NCBI GenBank assembly: GCA_022823365.1
Contig: JAJDXG010000039.1
Location: 1 to 64,000 of the forward strand
DNA length: 64,000 nt
Direction of reading: 5' to 3'
Source: Gemmatimonadota bacterium
GTDB lineage: Bacteria; Gemmatimonadota; Gemmatimonadetes; Longimicrobiales; Gaopeijiaceae
In this document: positions 26,504 to 34,443 of the stretch, piece by piece
Layout: each line of letters starts with the position of its first letter
How positions within the stretch are numbered: position 1 is the stretch's first letter
The notes under the pieces: model-generated
The model's input: the letters and a program-made list of their open reading frames with translations, nothing else
What the model was told of the DNA's origin: nothing
Databases searched by the model: none
Program-made: the position numbers and the translations under genes

Positions 26504-27784
26504 ATGGAATACAATCCGGACCTTCCCTTCTACCGGCGGCTGCACTGGCAAGTTCTTGCCGCGATGATCCTGGGTTCGCTCGCCGGGGTCACCTTCGGCG
26601 AAGCCGGGGCCGAGGCGATCGGCTGGATCGGCGAACTGTTCATGCGCCTGCTGAGGATGATCATCGTGCCGCTGGTGCTCACCTCGATCGTGTCCGGAGT
26701 GGCGTCGGTGGGCGGAGGCCGCGCCGTGGGCCGCCTGTTCGGCAAGACGCTGGGATACTACGTCGTGTCGAGCTTCCTCGCCGCTTCCGTGGGGCTCCTG
26801 ATGGTCAACCTCATCCGGCCGGGTGTGGATTCCAATATCGTCGAAGCCTCCACCGATCCGATGCTGGTCGACACGCCGGACTCGTTCATCCAGCTGATCC
26901 TCGACATCGTGCCGATCAACTTCGTCGGCGCGGCCGGCACCGGGGACATGCTGGCGATCATCTTCTTCTGCATCGTCTTCGGCGCAGCCATCACGACCCT
27001 GCCGGAACGCCCCCGCGTCATCATCACCGACATCTTCGACGCCTTCTTCAAGGCGATGATGGCCCTCACGTCCGGCATCATCAAGCTGCTGCCGATCGGC
27101 GTCCTGGCCCTCATCACGAGGATGGTGGGCACGACCGGATTCGACGCGTTCGGAACCCTGGCCAAGTACATCGCGACGCTGGCGTCGGGGTTGACGATTC
27201 ACCTCTTCATCACGCTGCCGCTCCTGCTGTACTTCGGAGGACGTCTGGCGTCCGGGCGCCCCATATCGCCGATCATCCACTTCCGCAACATGCTCGAGCC
27301 GCTCCTGGTCGCCTTCTCGACCAGCTCGTCCGGCGCGACGCTTCCGGTGACGATCAAGACCGTGCGCGAGAAGGTGGGCGTCTCCAACAAGGTGTCGTCC
27401 TTCGTGCTGCCCATGGGCGCCACGGTGAACATGGACGGAACGGCGGTCTTCGAATGCGTCGGGGCGCTCTTCATCGCTCAGGCTCTGGGCGCCGATCTCA
27501 GCTTCATGACGCAGGCCACGGTCGTAATGACTGCGCTGCTCGCTTCGATCGGAGCGGCTGCGGTGCCCTCGGCCGGCCTCGTCGTCATCTTCATCGTGCT
27601 GGAGGCCATCGGGCTTGGAGGCAACGCCAACGCCGCCCTGATCGTCGGGGCGATGCTCGCGATCGACCGCCCGCTGGACATGGCGCGGACGGCGGTCAAC
27701 GTCTACAGCGATTCGTGCGGCGCCGCCATCATCGCGCGTTCGGAGGGCGAAGACCACGTGGATGCGCAGGTCGCCGTCGGATGA
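26504..27784 (+). CDS. Dicarboxylate/amino acid:cation symporter (DAACS family)
   Basis: 426 residues with eight predicted membrane helices and two re-entrant loops. The serine-rich loop AFSTSSSGATLPVT and the NMDGTAVFE motif hold the substrate and sodium sites in GltPh/GltP/DctA relatives; a conserved Asp/Asn pair is in ALIVGAMLAIDRPLDMARTAVNVYSD. It imports glutamate, aspartate or C4-dicarboxylates with Na+ or H+. Specificity is not resolved by sight. Confidence 0.93.
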   Translation: MEYNPDLPFYRRLHWQVLAAMILGSLAGVTFGEAGAEAIGWIGELFMRLLRMIIVPLVLTSIVSGVASVGGGRAVGRLFGKTLGYYVVSSFLAASVGLLMVNLIRPGVDSNIVEASTDPMLVDTPDSFIQLILDIVPINFVGAAGTGDMLAIIFFCIVFGAAITTLPERPRVIITDIFDAFFKAMMALTSGIIKLLPIGVLALITRMVGTTGFDAFGTLAKYIATLASGLTIHLFITLPLLLYFGGRLASGRPISPIIHFRNMLEPLLVAFSTSSSGATLPVTIKTVREKVGVSNKVSSFVLPMGATVNMDGTAVFECVGALFIAQALGADLSFMTQATVVMTALLASIGAAAVPSAGLVVIFIVLEAIGLGGNANAALIVGAMLAIDRPLDMARTAVNVYSDSCGAAIIARSEGEDHVDAQVAVG

Positions 27785-27821
27785 AGCCACAGGCCGCCGG
27801 GGCCGGCCCGCGCCGACTCCG

Positions 27822-28646
27822 CTAGCGCCGCTGCCCTCGTCTTCCGCTGCGGGGGCTTCGGGAGCGGGATGGCGGCCGGCAACCGATGCGACGGCGGGCT
27901 GCCCGGTTCCCGTCGGCAGTTCGAGGGTCCGGGTCGAGAGCGGTGCCTCCGACTGCGGGCACCTCGGGACGCGAGCGGTCCTTTCGCCAGTTGCCGGACC
28001 GGCGGCTCTGGCCGCGGACTCCCCGGCGGGCCCGGGCGAGGCGCGAACGGGGTCCCCGCCGGCTGACGCGTCGCCTCGGCGGGCGCGTCCGGCGTCGGTG
28101 GATGGCGGGCTGTTCGCCGTCCCCTGCCGGAGGCTCGTTGTCCCCGCCAACGTTCGCGGGCACGACTTCCTTGCCGACCGGAGCCGGCGCCGCCTGGGGC
28201 CGGGTGAGCTTCCGGTCCAGTGCGCCGATGAAGGTGCCGATCAGCCTCGTGTTGCTGCCGAAGTCCCCCAGCCCCTTCGAGCGCGTAGTCGAGCGGACAT
28301 CCACCCGCGTCTGCGCCTGTACGTCGAGTCCGATGCGGATCACCACGTCGCTCGCGCGGCGGGAAAGGCGCCCCCGCGTCAGGGCGTGGATGACGCCTTC
28401 CTCCTCGTCCCACCAGCGGGCATGCCAGCGCGGCAGTTCACCGCGAACGAGGTCGAGCACGGCTTCCCATACCTGAGCGAAGGGAATGGCATAGGTCCGG
28501 CCCACGAGACGCGGATCGGTGGCGTCGGCCGACGTTCGGGAAGTCGTCGCCACAAGCGCGCGCTTGAGACGACCGGTAAAAGAGAGTTCCTGGCTCAGCC
28601 TGTCCCCCCTTGGAGGCCCGGTTGGCGAAACAGAGGCAACTCGCAA
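27822..28646 (-). CDS. DUF1499-like protein with low-complexity tail
   Basis: 274 residues from a TTG start. Residues about 35-150 look like the DUF1499 fold: a stretch around VWEAVLDLVRGELPRWH, a middle strand pair and DVRSTTRSKGLGDFGSNTRLIGTFIGAL. The remaining 120 residues are almost pure Arg/Pro/Ser/Gly. In the -1/+1 frames the same DNA encodes Ala/Pro/Thr/Glu-rich linker-like sequence, so either a real frameshift or a sequencing error near 28200 cannot be excluded. Convergent with the symporter gene. Confidence 0.6.
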   Translation of the reverse strand: MRVASVSPTGPPRGDRLSQELSFTGRLKRALVATTSRTSADATDPRLVGRTYAIPFAQVWEAVLDLVRGELPRWHARWWDEEEGVIHALTRGRLSRRASDVVIRIGLDVQAQTRVDVRSTTRSKGLGDFGSNTRLIGTFIGALDRKLTRPQAAPAPVGKEVVPANVGGDNEPPAGDGEQPAIHRRRTRPPRRRVSRRGPRSRLARARRGVRGQSRRSGNWRKDRSRPEVPAVGGTALDPDPRTADGNRAARRRIGCRPPSRSRSPRSGRRGQRR

Positions 28647-28733
28647 CGCCTTATCTTACGCTGGAACGCGTCCGAATTCCATTCTGCCGGCTAATATCCA
28701 CAAAATGCCGCAAACTTCACACTGCGCCACTGC

Positions 28734-29750
28734 ATGAAAGCCGTCATTCCGCTTGCGGGCAAGGGCACGAGGTTGCGCCCCCACACCCATCACCTGCCCA
28801 AGCCGCTGGTGCGCGTGGCCGGGAGACCGGTGCTCGCCCACCTGCTCGACGAACTGTTGGGCTTCGGGGTCACGGAGATGGTGTTCATCGTCGGCCATCT
28901 CGACGAAGTCATCCGGCGCTACATGGCGGAGGCGTATCCGGACCTGCCGGTCCACTACGTCGTCCAGGCTGTTCAGGACGGGACCGCGGGGGCGGTCAAG
29001 CTGGCGGAGCCGTTTGCGGACGGCGAGCTGCTGATCCTGTTCGCGGATACCCTGTTCGAGGCCGACCTGTCGCCGGCGCGAGCGCTTTCTCCGGAATGGA
29101 GCGCGGTCATTTGGACGAAGGAAGTCGAAGACTACTGGAAGTACGGCGTCATCGTGACCGGCCCGGACGGAGCCATGACGCGCATCGTGGAGAAGCCGGA
29201 GCAACCCGTCTCCCGTCTCGCCAACATCGGCCTCTACTACATCCGCGACTCCGCCCTGCTCTTCGAGGGCATCGACCACGTGCTGGCTTCACCCACGGGC
29301 GCGTCGGGGGAGTACTACCTGACGGACGCCTTCCAGTACATGGTTGACCGCGGCGCGCGCATCCGTACGGCCCCTGTGGACTCCTGGCACGACTGCGGCA
29401 GTCCCGAGGGCTTGCTGGGCACCAACCGCCATCTGCTGGAGGGCGGGGCGGCGTCGGTGTCGCCCAGCGCGCGGCTGAGCGAGTGCTCGCTCAGCGAGCC
29501 GGTGCTGGTGGGTGAGGATGTGGTCGCCGAGGGGAGCATTCTCGGTCCCAACGTCACGCTGGAGCGGGGGGCGCGAGTGGTCGACAGCCGACTGGCGGAC
29601 ACCATCGTGGGCGCGGGGGCGCGCGTGGGGGGAGCGCGCCTGGACGGGTCGCTGGTCGGCGCTGGAGCGGTCGTGCGGGGTGTGGAGGGAAGGGTCAACG
29701 TCTCGGACCACTCCGTGGTCGAGGCGACGGGGGCGGACGAAGGTCGCTGA
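28734..29750 (+). CDS. Sugar-1-phosphate nucleotidyltransferase
   Basis: 338 residues. N-terminal nucleotidyltransferase domain with the signature KAVIPLAGKGTRLRPHTHHLPKPL (positions 2-25), FADTLFEADL and IVEKPEQPVS; C-terminal repeats from residue about 245 form a left-handed beta-helix (SEPVLVGEDVVAEGSILGPN). Closest in style to long glucose-1-phosphate thymidylyltransferases or related enzymes that activate sugars for cell-surface glycans. The specific nucleotide and sugar cannot be read. Confidence 0.9.
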   Translation: MKAVIPLAGKGTRLRPHTHHLPKPLVRVAGRPVLAHLLDELLGFGVTEMVFIVGHLDEVIRRYMAEAYPDLPVHYVVQAVQDGTAGAVKLAEPFADGELLILFADTLFEADLSPARALSPEWSAVIWTKEVEDYWKYGVIVTGPDGAMTRIVEKPEQPVSRLANIGLYYIRDSALLFEGIDHVLASPTGASGEYYLTDAFQYMVDRGARIRTAPVDSWHDCGSPEGLLGTNRHLLEGGAASVSPSARLSECSLSEPVLVGEDVVAEGSILGPNVTLERGARVVDSRLADTIVGAGARVGGARLDGSLVGAGAVVRGVEGRVNVSDHSVVEATGADEGR

Positions 29751-29820
29751 CTTCGCGGCCAGCCGACAGTGGGCAGGAGCGCGGGGGCTCGTCATCGCAG
29801 CTTAGACCCCTCTGCACGGT

Positions 29821-29903
29821 GTTGCATTTTCGGGTTCGCAACGGCTTGTTGCAAAACAGGGTTGGCAACAGGGTGTTGCATCTGAGCGGATGCAACACCC
29901 TGT
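29821..29903. repeat. Cluster of TTGCA/TGCAA elements with a 15-bp perfect hairpin
   Basis: The hairpin has arms ACAGGGTGTTGCATC (29868-29882) and its exact complement (29889-29903) around the loop TGAGCG. Upstream lie further GTTGC/GCAAC and ACAGGG copies (29821-29867), partly in inverted order. The element lies between two convergent genes, where a bidirectional terminator is expected, but no T-tract follows the stem on either strand. It may be a dispersed intergenic repeat. Confidence 0.7.
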
Positions 29904-29926
29904 AGAGTGCGCCGTCGACGATAACG

Positions 29927-31135
29927 CTACCGGTCCGGGCCGATCCTCCTCACCGCCACCTCTCCGGCGGGATCCCGGGCCACCACGAGATCGGCGGGTA
30001 CGCCCGGCCCGATCCGCGCGCTCCCGTCCGGGGCGCGATGCCCCTCGCCGGCCACCACGAAGAGTCCGTTGGCCGCGACGGTCTCATGGGCTTCCTGGTC
30101 GCCCAGGTCGCCCACCTCCACGATGGTCGGGCCCGAGGGCGTCAGGGGGTCGTCGTACTCGATGAGCACGTCGGCCACCATCGGCGGAAGGCCCGGCGCG
30201 ATGAGCGTCCCCCCGGCGAGCAGGAGGTCGCTCACCATGCGCCCGTTGGGAGGCAGGCCGCCGTAGAGGGCGAGGTCGGCCTCCAAATAGCTGCCGTCGG
30301 CGATCGCGGCGAGCGCCGAAAGGATGCCGACGAAGTTCACCATGCGAAGATGTTGCTTCTGCGGATCGCCCGGCCATCCCCCGGACTCGATGAGGATCGT
30401 GCTCGCGCCCCAGGCTCCCATGAGGTCGCCGAAGGCGCGCCGGTTGAAGGCGTCGTCGTAGCGGGTGACGTGGCCGCCTACCAGCGGCTCGATCGCCCTG
30501 CGCACCACCGCGCACACGCGCATCGCCGCGCGCCGCCGCTCGCTGACCTCGCCTTCGTCACTGTGGGCCGGCGCCAGGAGCGCGAAGGCCGCCATGCGGT
30601 CGGAGTCCCCGACGCGAAAACGCGGGCTCTGGTCGTGCAGGTTGAAGCCGAAATCAGGCCGTATCCGGTCGTGCACCGACTTGAGCGCGCGTCCTTCGGG
30701 GGTGGCGAGGCGTCGGGCATCCCGGTTCACGTCGATCCCGGCCGCGTTGTGGCGCTGAAAGCGGGCCGCGCCGTCGGGGTTGAGCATGGGAAGGAAATGG
30801 AGGCGCAGGCGGCGGGACAGCGTCCGAACCAGAGCGTTTTCCGGGTGCCCGGCGATGAGCGAGAAGATGTCCGCCAGCGCCATGGTCGCGGTGCTCTCGT
30901 CCCCGTGCATCTGGGACCAGGCGAGCACCCCCACCTCACCCTCACCGAACGACACCATGCGGAGCGGTCGTCCCTGGGCGCTCTCGCCCACTGTCTCGCA
31001 CGCCAGCGCCGCACTGCCGTTCAGGATGGGGTCGAGGATGGTCCAGTAGGCGTCTGGACCGAAGCGTCGCTGATCGAGCCCGCTCACGCGCGCGGTGTCA
31101 TGGAGTGCGCACAGCTCCGTGGTGAGTTTCGGCAC
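29927..31135 (-). CDS. M14-family zinc carboxypeptidase-like protein
   Basis: 402 residues, no evident signal peptide. Metal and catalytic motifs: QMHGDESTATMAL (HxxE), LNPDG, the NVNRDAR-type IDVNRDA arginine, FNLHDQ histidine and the catalytic Glu in ILIESGGW. This is the arrangement of the M14 carboxypeptidase and succinylglutamate-desuccinylase-like group. A C-terminal domain of ~110 residues (from about 290) with a LIAPGLPP...DVLIEYDDPL segment resembles an amidohydrolase-like beta sandwich. Substrate unknown. Confidence 0.85.
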   Translation of the reverse strand: MPKLTTELCALHDTARVSGLDQRRFGPDAYWTILDPILNGSAALACETVGESAQGRPLRMVSFGEGEVGVLAWSQMHGDESTATMALADIFSLIAGHPENALVRTLSRRLRLHFLPMLNPDGAARFQRHNAAGIDVNRDARRLATPEGRALKSVHDRIRPDFGFNLHDQSPRFRVGDSDRMAAFALLAPAHSDEGEVSERRRAAMRVCAVVRRAIEPLVGGHVTRYDDAFNRRAFGDLMGAWGASTILIESGGWPGDPQKQHLRMVNFVGILSALAAIADGSYLEADLALYGGLPPNGRMVSDLLLAGGTLIAPGLPPMVADVLIEYDDPLTPSGPTIVEVGDLGDQEAHETVAANGLFVVAGEGHRAPDGSARIGPGVPADLVVARDPAGEVAVRRIGPDR

Positions 31136-31600
31136 CGGCTCGGCTCTTCGAAATCGGTTCTCGATAGGGGGTTGCCGGGGCTGACCCGTAGGTCGTCGAA
31201 CGGCAGGCGCTGAATAATGGCGGCATCTTTGCTGTGCTGTCCAGGCGCCGGTCGCGGTGCGCGCGTCTGCGAGCGAGTGAGCGGATATACCGGCGGCTGC
31301 CGGTGACCGCCGGTGTATACTGGCGCGGGATCAGGACGAGCTCTTGCGGCTAGCCGGTGGCGCCGACGCAGTCGTACTCGAAGCCGAGGAGCTGTTGCCT
31401 GTTCTTCCCGTCGTCACCCTCCCATAGGCCCGCCGTGAAGCAACGCGCCTTGGCGCGACCGCGCAGCGCGCTTGGGTCGGATGGGGCCGGGGCCGTACCC
31501 GATCCACCCTGAGCCAGAAAGGCGGTGAAGAGCGCACGTAGACCTTGATCTCGGCAAGGCCGCGTATATCAGGTGAGGACTGACTTGTACAGACTATACC
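31136..31600. other. 465-base gap: startless reading frame and a hairpin
   Basis: On the minus strand an open frame from 31568 to a TAG at 31350 encodes 72 residues with protein-like composition (ALFTAFLAQGG..., GLWEGDDGKNRQQLL, GFEYDCVGATG at the end), but it has no ATG, GTG or TTG, so I treat it as a gene remnant. Beyond its stop, 31289-31314 forms a hairpin with 8-bp arms ACCGGCGG/CCGCCGGT. Nothing else is recognisable. Confidence 0.4.
31350..31568 (-). pseudogene. Possible gene remnant without start codon
   Basis: See the surrounding gap. The frame is bounded by a TGA at 31569-31571 and ends with TAG. It lacks any usual start codon, and I cannot match it to a family. The ending GFEYDCVGATG suggests a genuine former C-terminus. 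Confidence 0.3.
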
Positions 31601-32686
31601 CTACCGCGTACCAAAGACGCGCACCTGAGGGAACGGTTCTTCGCCATAAGTGAAAATGAGCCCATCTCTCACGGAGCCGACCACTCCAACTGTGGGGTGC
31701 CTATCAATCACTCGCCCCGATGATACATCCAGGACGATGAGTTCGTGACGCCGGTTCTCCGCAGAGCGGGGGCCTTCGATTTGAAGCCCAAGCACCACGT
31801 TACCGCCACGATCCACAACGACCGACTTGCCTGAGTGCGAGAAGCCCTCTTCCGGGTCCGGACGATACCGGCAGCACACGCCGGGTCTGCTTGCCGTGAG
31901 CTGCCAGGGAACGTAGCCTTCGAGCGTCGTTTCCCAGAGTATCTCTCCCTCGGGGTCGAAGGCTCGAACCACCGGTACCATCCAATTGAACTTCACGATC
32001 GTTCGAGTAGCTTCATCGCACGCGAGGTAACCGTAGTTGAGCATATGCGGTGTCTGCCCCAGCTCACGACGTTGGGCAGCCTCTCGCGGCTCCTCGGGGC
32101 TCGCAAAGCCCCGAATCACCTGGCCGTCACTGTCGATCTCGCTGATCGTGGGATCAGTTGTCCCTCCGGGCTGGCGCAGAACGTACCGTCGTCCTCCGAG
32201 TACACAAACGTCCGTTGGAGGGAACCTCAAAGTTGTCACCGTCCTGAAGGCAAGAGTGTCACCATCGAGTTCGAAGGTGCTGATCCGCCCGTTGGCGACA
32301 TCCGCGACGTGAAGAACCCCTTCCGAATCGAGATCAGAGCCACGAATGCCCAGGAGCTCTCGAGGGCCCTGCCCTCGCCGCCGGTATGAAGTGATGTGAC
32401 CGCCGTCTCGATCGAATACGTGAATATCGGAGGTCTGCTCCCCCAGAACGTAGACGTTGCCGGCGGCGTCTACCTCGATCGTGCGGAGAAGACCGAACAC
32501 CTCGGCGTCGTTGCCGTCCAACCGTCCGATCGTCATCTGCAGATCCGCCGGCTCCCACAGCTGAGCCGTCACGGGTTCGACCAGCGGGGTGGACGCAATG
32601 GACGCGACGACGCCAAGCAGCGTTAGGGCATGACGCTCCAAGCGGAACAGATGGGTACTACGCATGCCACGCAATTGAGAACTCAT
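31601..32686 (-). CDS. Secreted 6-bladed beta-propeller protein
   Basis: 361 residues (ATG 32686; a Met at residue 8 is an alternative). Signal peptide with cleavage after VTAQ. The body has NHL-like blades: IEVDAAGNVYVLGEQTSDIHVFD, DLDSEGVLHVADVANGRISTF, VVDRGGNVVLG. Such propellers (6-bladed beta-propeller family) are common secreted proteins of unknown ligand in Gemmatimonadota and Bacteroidota. Its ATG overlaps the stop (ATGA) of the broken DsbA-like frame, so both were probably one operon with an export or redox role. Confidence 0.78.
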   Translation of the reverse strand: MSSQLRGMRSTHLFRLERHALTLLGVVASIASTPLVEPVTAQLWEPADLQMTIGRLDGNDAEVFGLLRTIEVDAAGNVYVLGEQTSDIHVFDRDGGHITSYRRRGQGPRELLGIRGSDLDSEGVLHVADVANGRISTFELDGDTLAFRTVTTLRFPPTDVCVLGGRRYVLRQPGGTTDPTISEIDSDGQVIRGFASPEEPREAAQRRELGQTPHMLNYGYLACDEATRTIVKFNWMVPVVRAFDPEGEILWETTLEGYVPWQLTASRPGVCCRYRPDPEEGFSHSGKSVVVDRGGNVVLGLQIEGPRSAENRRHELIVLDVSSGRVIDRHPTVGVVGSVRDGLIFTYGEEPFPQVRVFGTR

Positions 32687-33033
32687 GGGGCTACCCTCCG
32701 GATCGCGGTCTCGAGTTCCAGCGAGTCCACGACGCCATAAGCCATTACGCCGTTTACCAGAATCGTCGGTGTTCCCTGTGCACCGAGTCCCATGGCAGCA
32801 GCAAAGTCATTTTCGATGGAGGGTACCGGTGACTCATCCGCCAGGCAAGCATCGAAGGCGGCCATGTCCTGAATCCCGGCCGTGACGGCGAACCACTCGA
32901 TGGCGAACCAATTCGTATCGGCGAGCAATGCGCGGTGGAACGGCCAGAAACGACCCTGGTCTCCTGGACACTGAGCGGCGCGGGCAGCGGCGTACGAGAA
33001 GTCGTTAAGCGGAGAATGGCGAGATGCCAGCCG
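32683..33033 (-). pseudogene. 5'-truncated DsbA-like thioredoxin-fold protein
   Basis: The remaining ~115 residues correspond to the helical insert and C-terminal half of a DsbA-type thioredoxin protein: HSPLNDFSYAAARAAQC...GRFWPFHRALLAD, then the cis-proline strand GTPTILVNGVMAYG. The N-terminal strand and the CxxC active site are absent; their place is taken by the end of the NamZ-type gene (33035), whose own C-terminus is normal. No start codon precedes the conserved part in this frame. I conclude that a deletion joined the two genes and left a dead fragment. Confidence 0.65.
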
Positions 33034-33034
33034 G

Positions 33035-34357
33035 TCAGTACAGCAGATACCCTTCTCGAACCTGCAGGAACTCGTCCAGGTCCGGCTGCCACGGGGCGCG
33101 CACCTCCTGCAGGGAGGCGCCCGCCTCAACCGCCAGCCGCAGGCGGTCGGTGCCCGCGAGCCGGTCGAAGGCAGCTTCGCGCCATTCCCACCGATCGCCG
33201 GAGAGCGCCGCAGCTTCGATGAGTGCAGCCACGGCAGCCTCGGTGGGGTCGTAGCCCGGATCGGTGGCGACCAGCCGGACGCCTCCCACCTCCACTCCGC
33301 CGTGCTTGCCGTCGCCGGGGTTTTCCGGCACGAAGCGAGCCGCCTCGAAGCGCACCCCGGCGATGCCGTAGCCGTTCAGGCTCGCGGCCAGCGCCTCCCC
33401 GTCCAGCCACGGCGCTCCGATCTGCTGAAAGGCGATGGGCGTGCCCCGGCCCACGGACAGGTTGGTCCCTTCAAACAGGCAGGTGCCCGGATAGTGGCGG
33501 GCGCTCTCCACCGACGGCATGTTCGGCGAGGGCGCCACCCACGGCAGCCCGGTGTCGCCGAACCCGTCGCTCCGGCTCCATCCCGAGAGCGGAGCCACGC
33601 CCAGCTCCACGCTCACCCCGAACTCGCCCTGGAAGAGCCGCGCCAGCTCCCCGGGGGTCATCCCGTGCCGCATGGGGATCGGGTACATCCCCACGAAGGA
33701 GGCGAACGCGGGATCGAGCACGTTCCCCTGAACTTCGACCCCCCCGATCGGGTTGGGCCGGTCCAGCACCACGAAGGGGATCCCGGCCTCTCCGGCCGCC
33801 TCCATCGCCAGCGCCATGGTGTAGACGTAAGTGTAGTAGCGTGCGCCGATATCCTGGATGTCGAAGAGGAGCACCTCGACCCCGTCCAGCATCTCCGGGG
33901 TCGGCTTGCGGGTCGCTCCGTAGAGCGAGTGGATCGGCAGCCCCGTGCTCGGGTCCATTCCGCTGTCGACCAGTTCCCCGGCTTCGGCCTGGCCCCGGAT
34001 GCCGTGCTCCGGAGAATAGAGCGCGACCAGCTCCAGGCGCGCGTCCCCGTGCAGGAGGTCGATGGTCGAGACGCCCTGGCGGTCGATGCCCGTGTGGTTG
34101 GTGACGAGCCCGGCGCGGAGACCCTCCACCAGGTGGATCGAGTCCGCGAGCAGGACTTCGATGCCGGGGCGGGTTTCACCGGCCACCTGCTCGGCGACGC
34201 CGGGACCGGGTTCACCGGCTGCCTGCGCGGCAAGGCCGGGAGCGTCCGCGCCCGGCTCGCGCCCGCCCCGCACGATCAGATTGGCGCCGAGGAGCACCGC
34301 GCCCGCGACGACCAGGCCGGCACCGACCCGCGATTGTCGCATCCTTGCGGAAACCAT
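33035..34357 (-). CDS. namZ: NamZ-type exo-beta-N-acetylmuramidase (DUF1343)
   Basis: 440 residues from ATG 34357 (ATG 34342 also possible). An N-terminal membrane segment (VGAGLVVAGAVLLGANLIV) and a Gly/Glu/Ala linker precede the DUF1343 domain. Landmarks of the NamZ/YbbC family: AGLVTNHTGIDRQG, YSPEHGIRGQAEAGE, SLYGATRKPTPEML, DIQDIGARYYTYV, and the closing FLQVREGYLLY. The enzyme removes non-reducing terminal MurNAc from peptidoglycan fragments outside the cytoplasm. It is divergent from the NagZ operon with 86 bases between, the likely shared control region. Confidence 0.92.
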   Translation of the reverse strand: MVSARMRQSRVGAGLVVAGAVLLGANLIVRGGREPGADAPGLAAQAAGEPGPGVAEQVAGETRPGIEVLLADSIHLVEGLRAGLVTNHTGIDRQGVSTIDLLHGDARLELVALYSPEHGIRGQAEAGELVDSGMDPSTGLPIHSLYGATRKPTPEMLDGVEVLLFDIQDIGARYYTYVYTMALAMEAAGEAGIPFVVLDRPNPIGGVEVQGNVLDPAFASFVGMYPIPMRHGMTPGELARLFQGEFGVSVELGVAPLSGWSRSDGFGDTGLPWVAPSPNMPSVESARHYPGTCLFEGTNLSVGRGTPIAFQQIGAPWLDGEALAASLNGYGIAGVRFEAARFVPENPGDGKHGGVEVGGVRLVATDPGYDPTEAAVAALIEAAALSGDRWEWREAAFDRLAGTDRLRLAVEAGASLQEVRAPWQPDLDEFLQVREGYLLY

Positions 34358-34443
34358 TACCTTGCGCCAGTCCTCGATTCCAGCAGTCCCATGGGTGGTC
34401 GGCGGGCTGTCAACTTCGTCCGGGGGGAAGAAGTCGTCAACCG

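Noticed and set aside
29868-29903. Rho-independent terminator
   Set aside because: The stem is perfect, but neither strand has a T-tract next to it, so it is listed as a repeat.
34358-34443. Named operator in the namZ/nagZ divergent gap
   Set aside because: Two GTCAAC copies and a short ACTTC/GAAGT pair are present, but they are too short to claim a regulator site.
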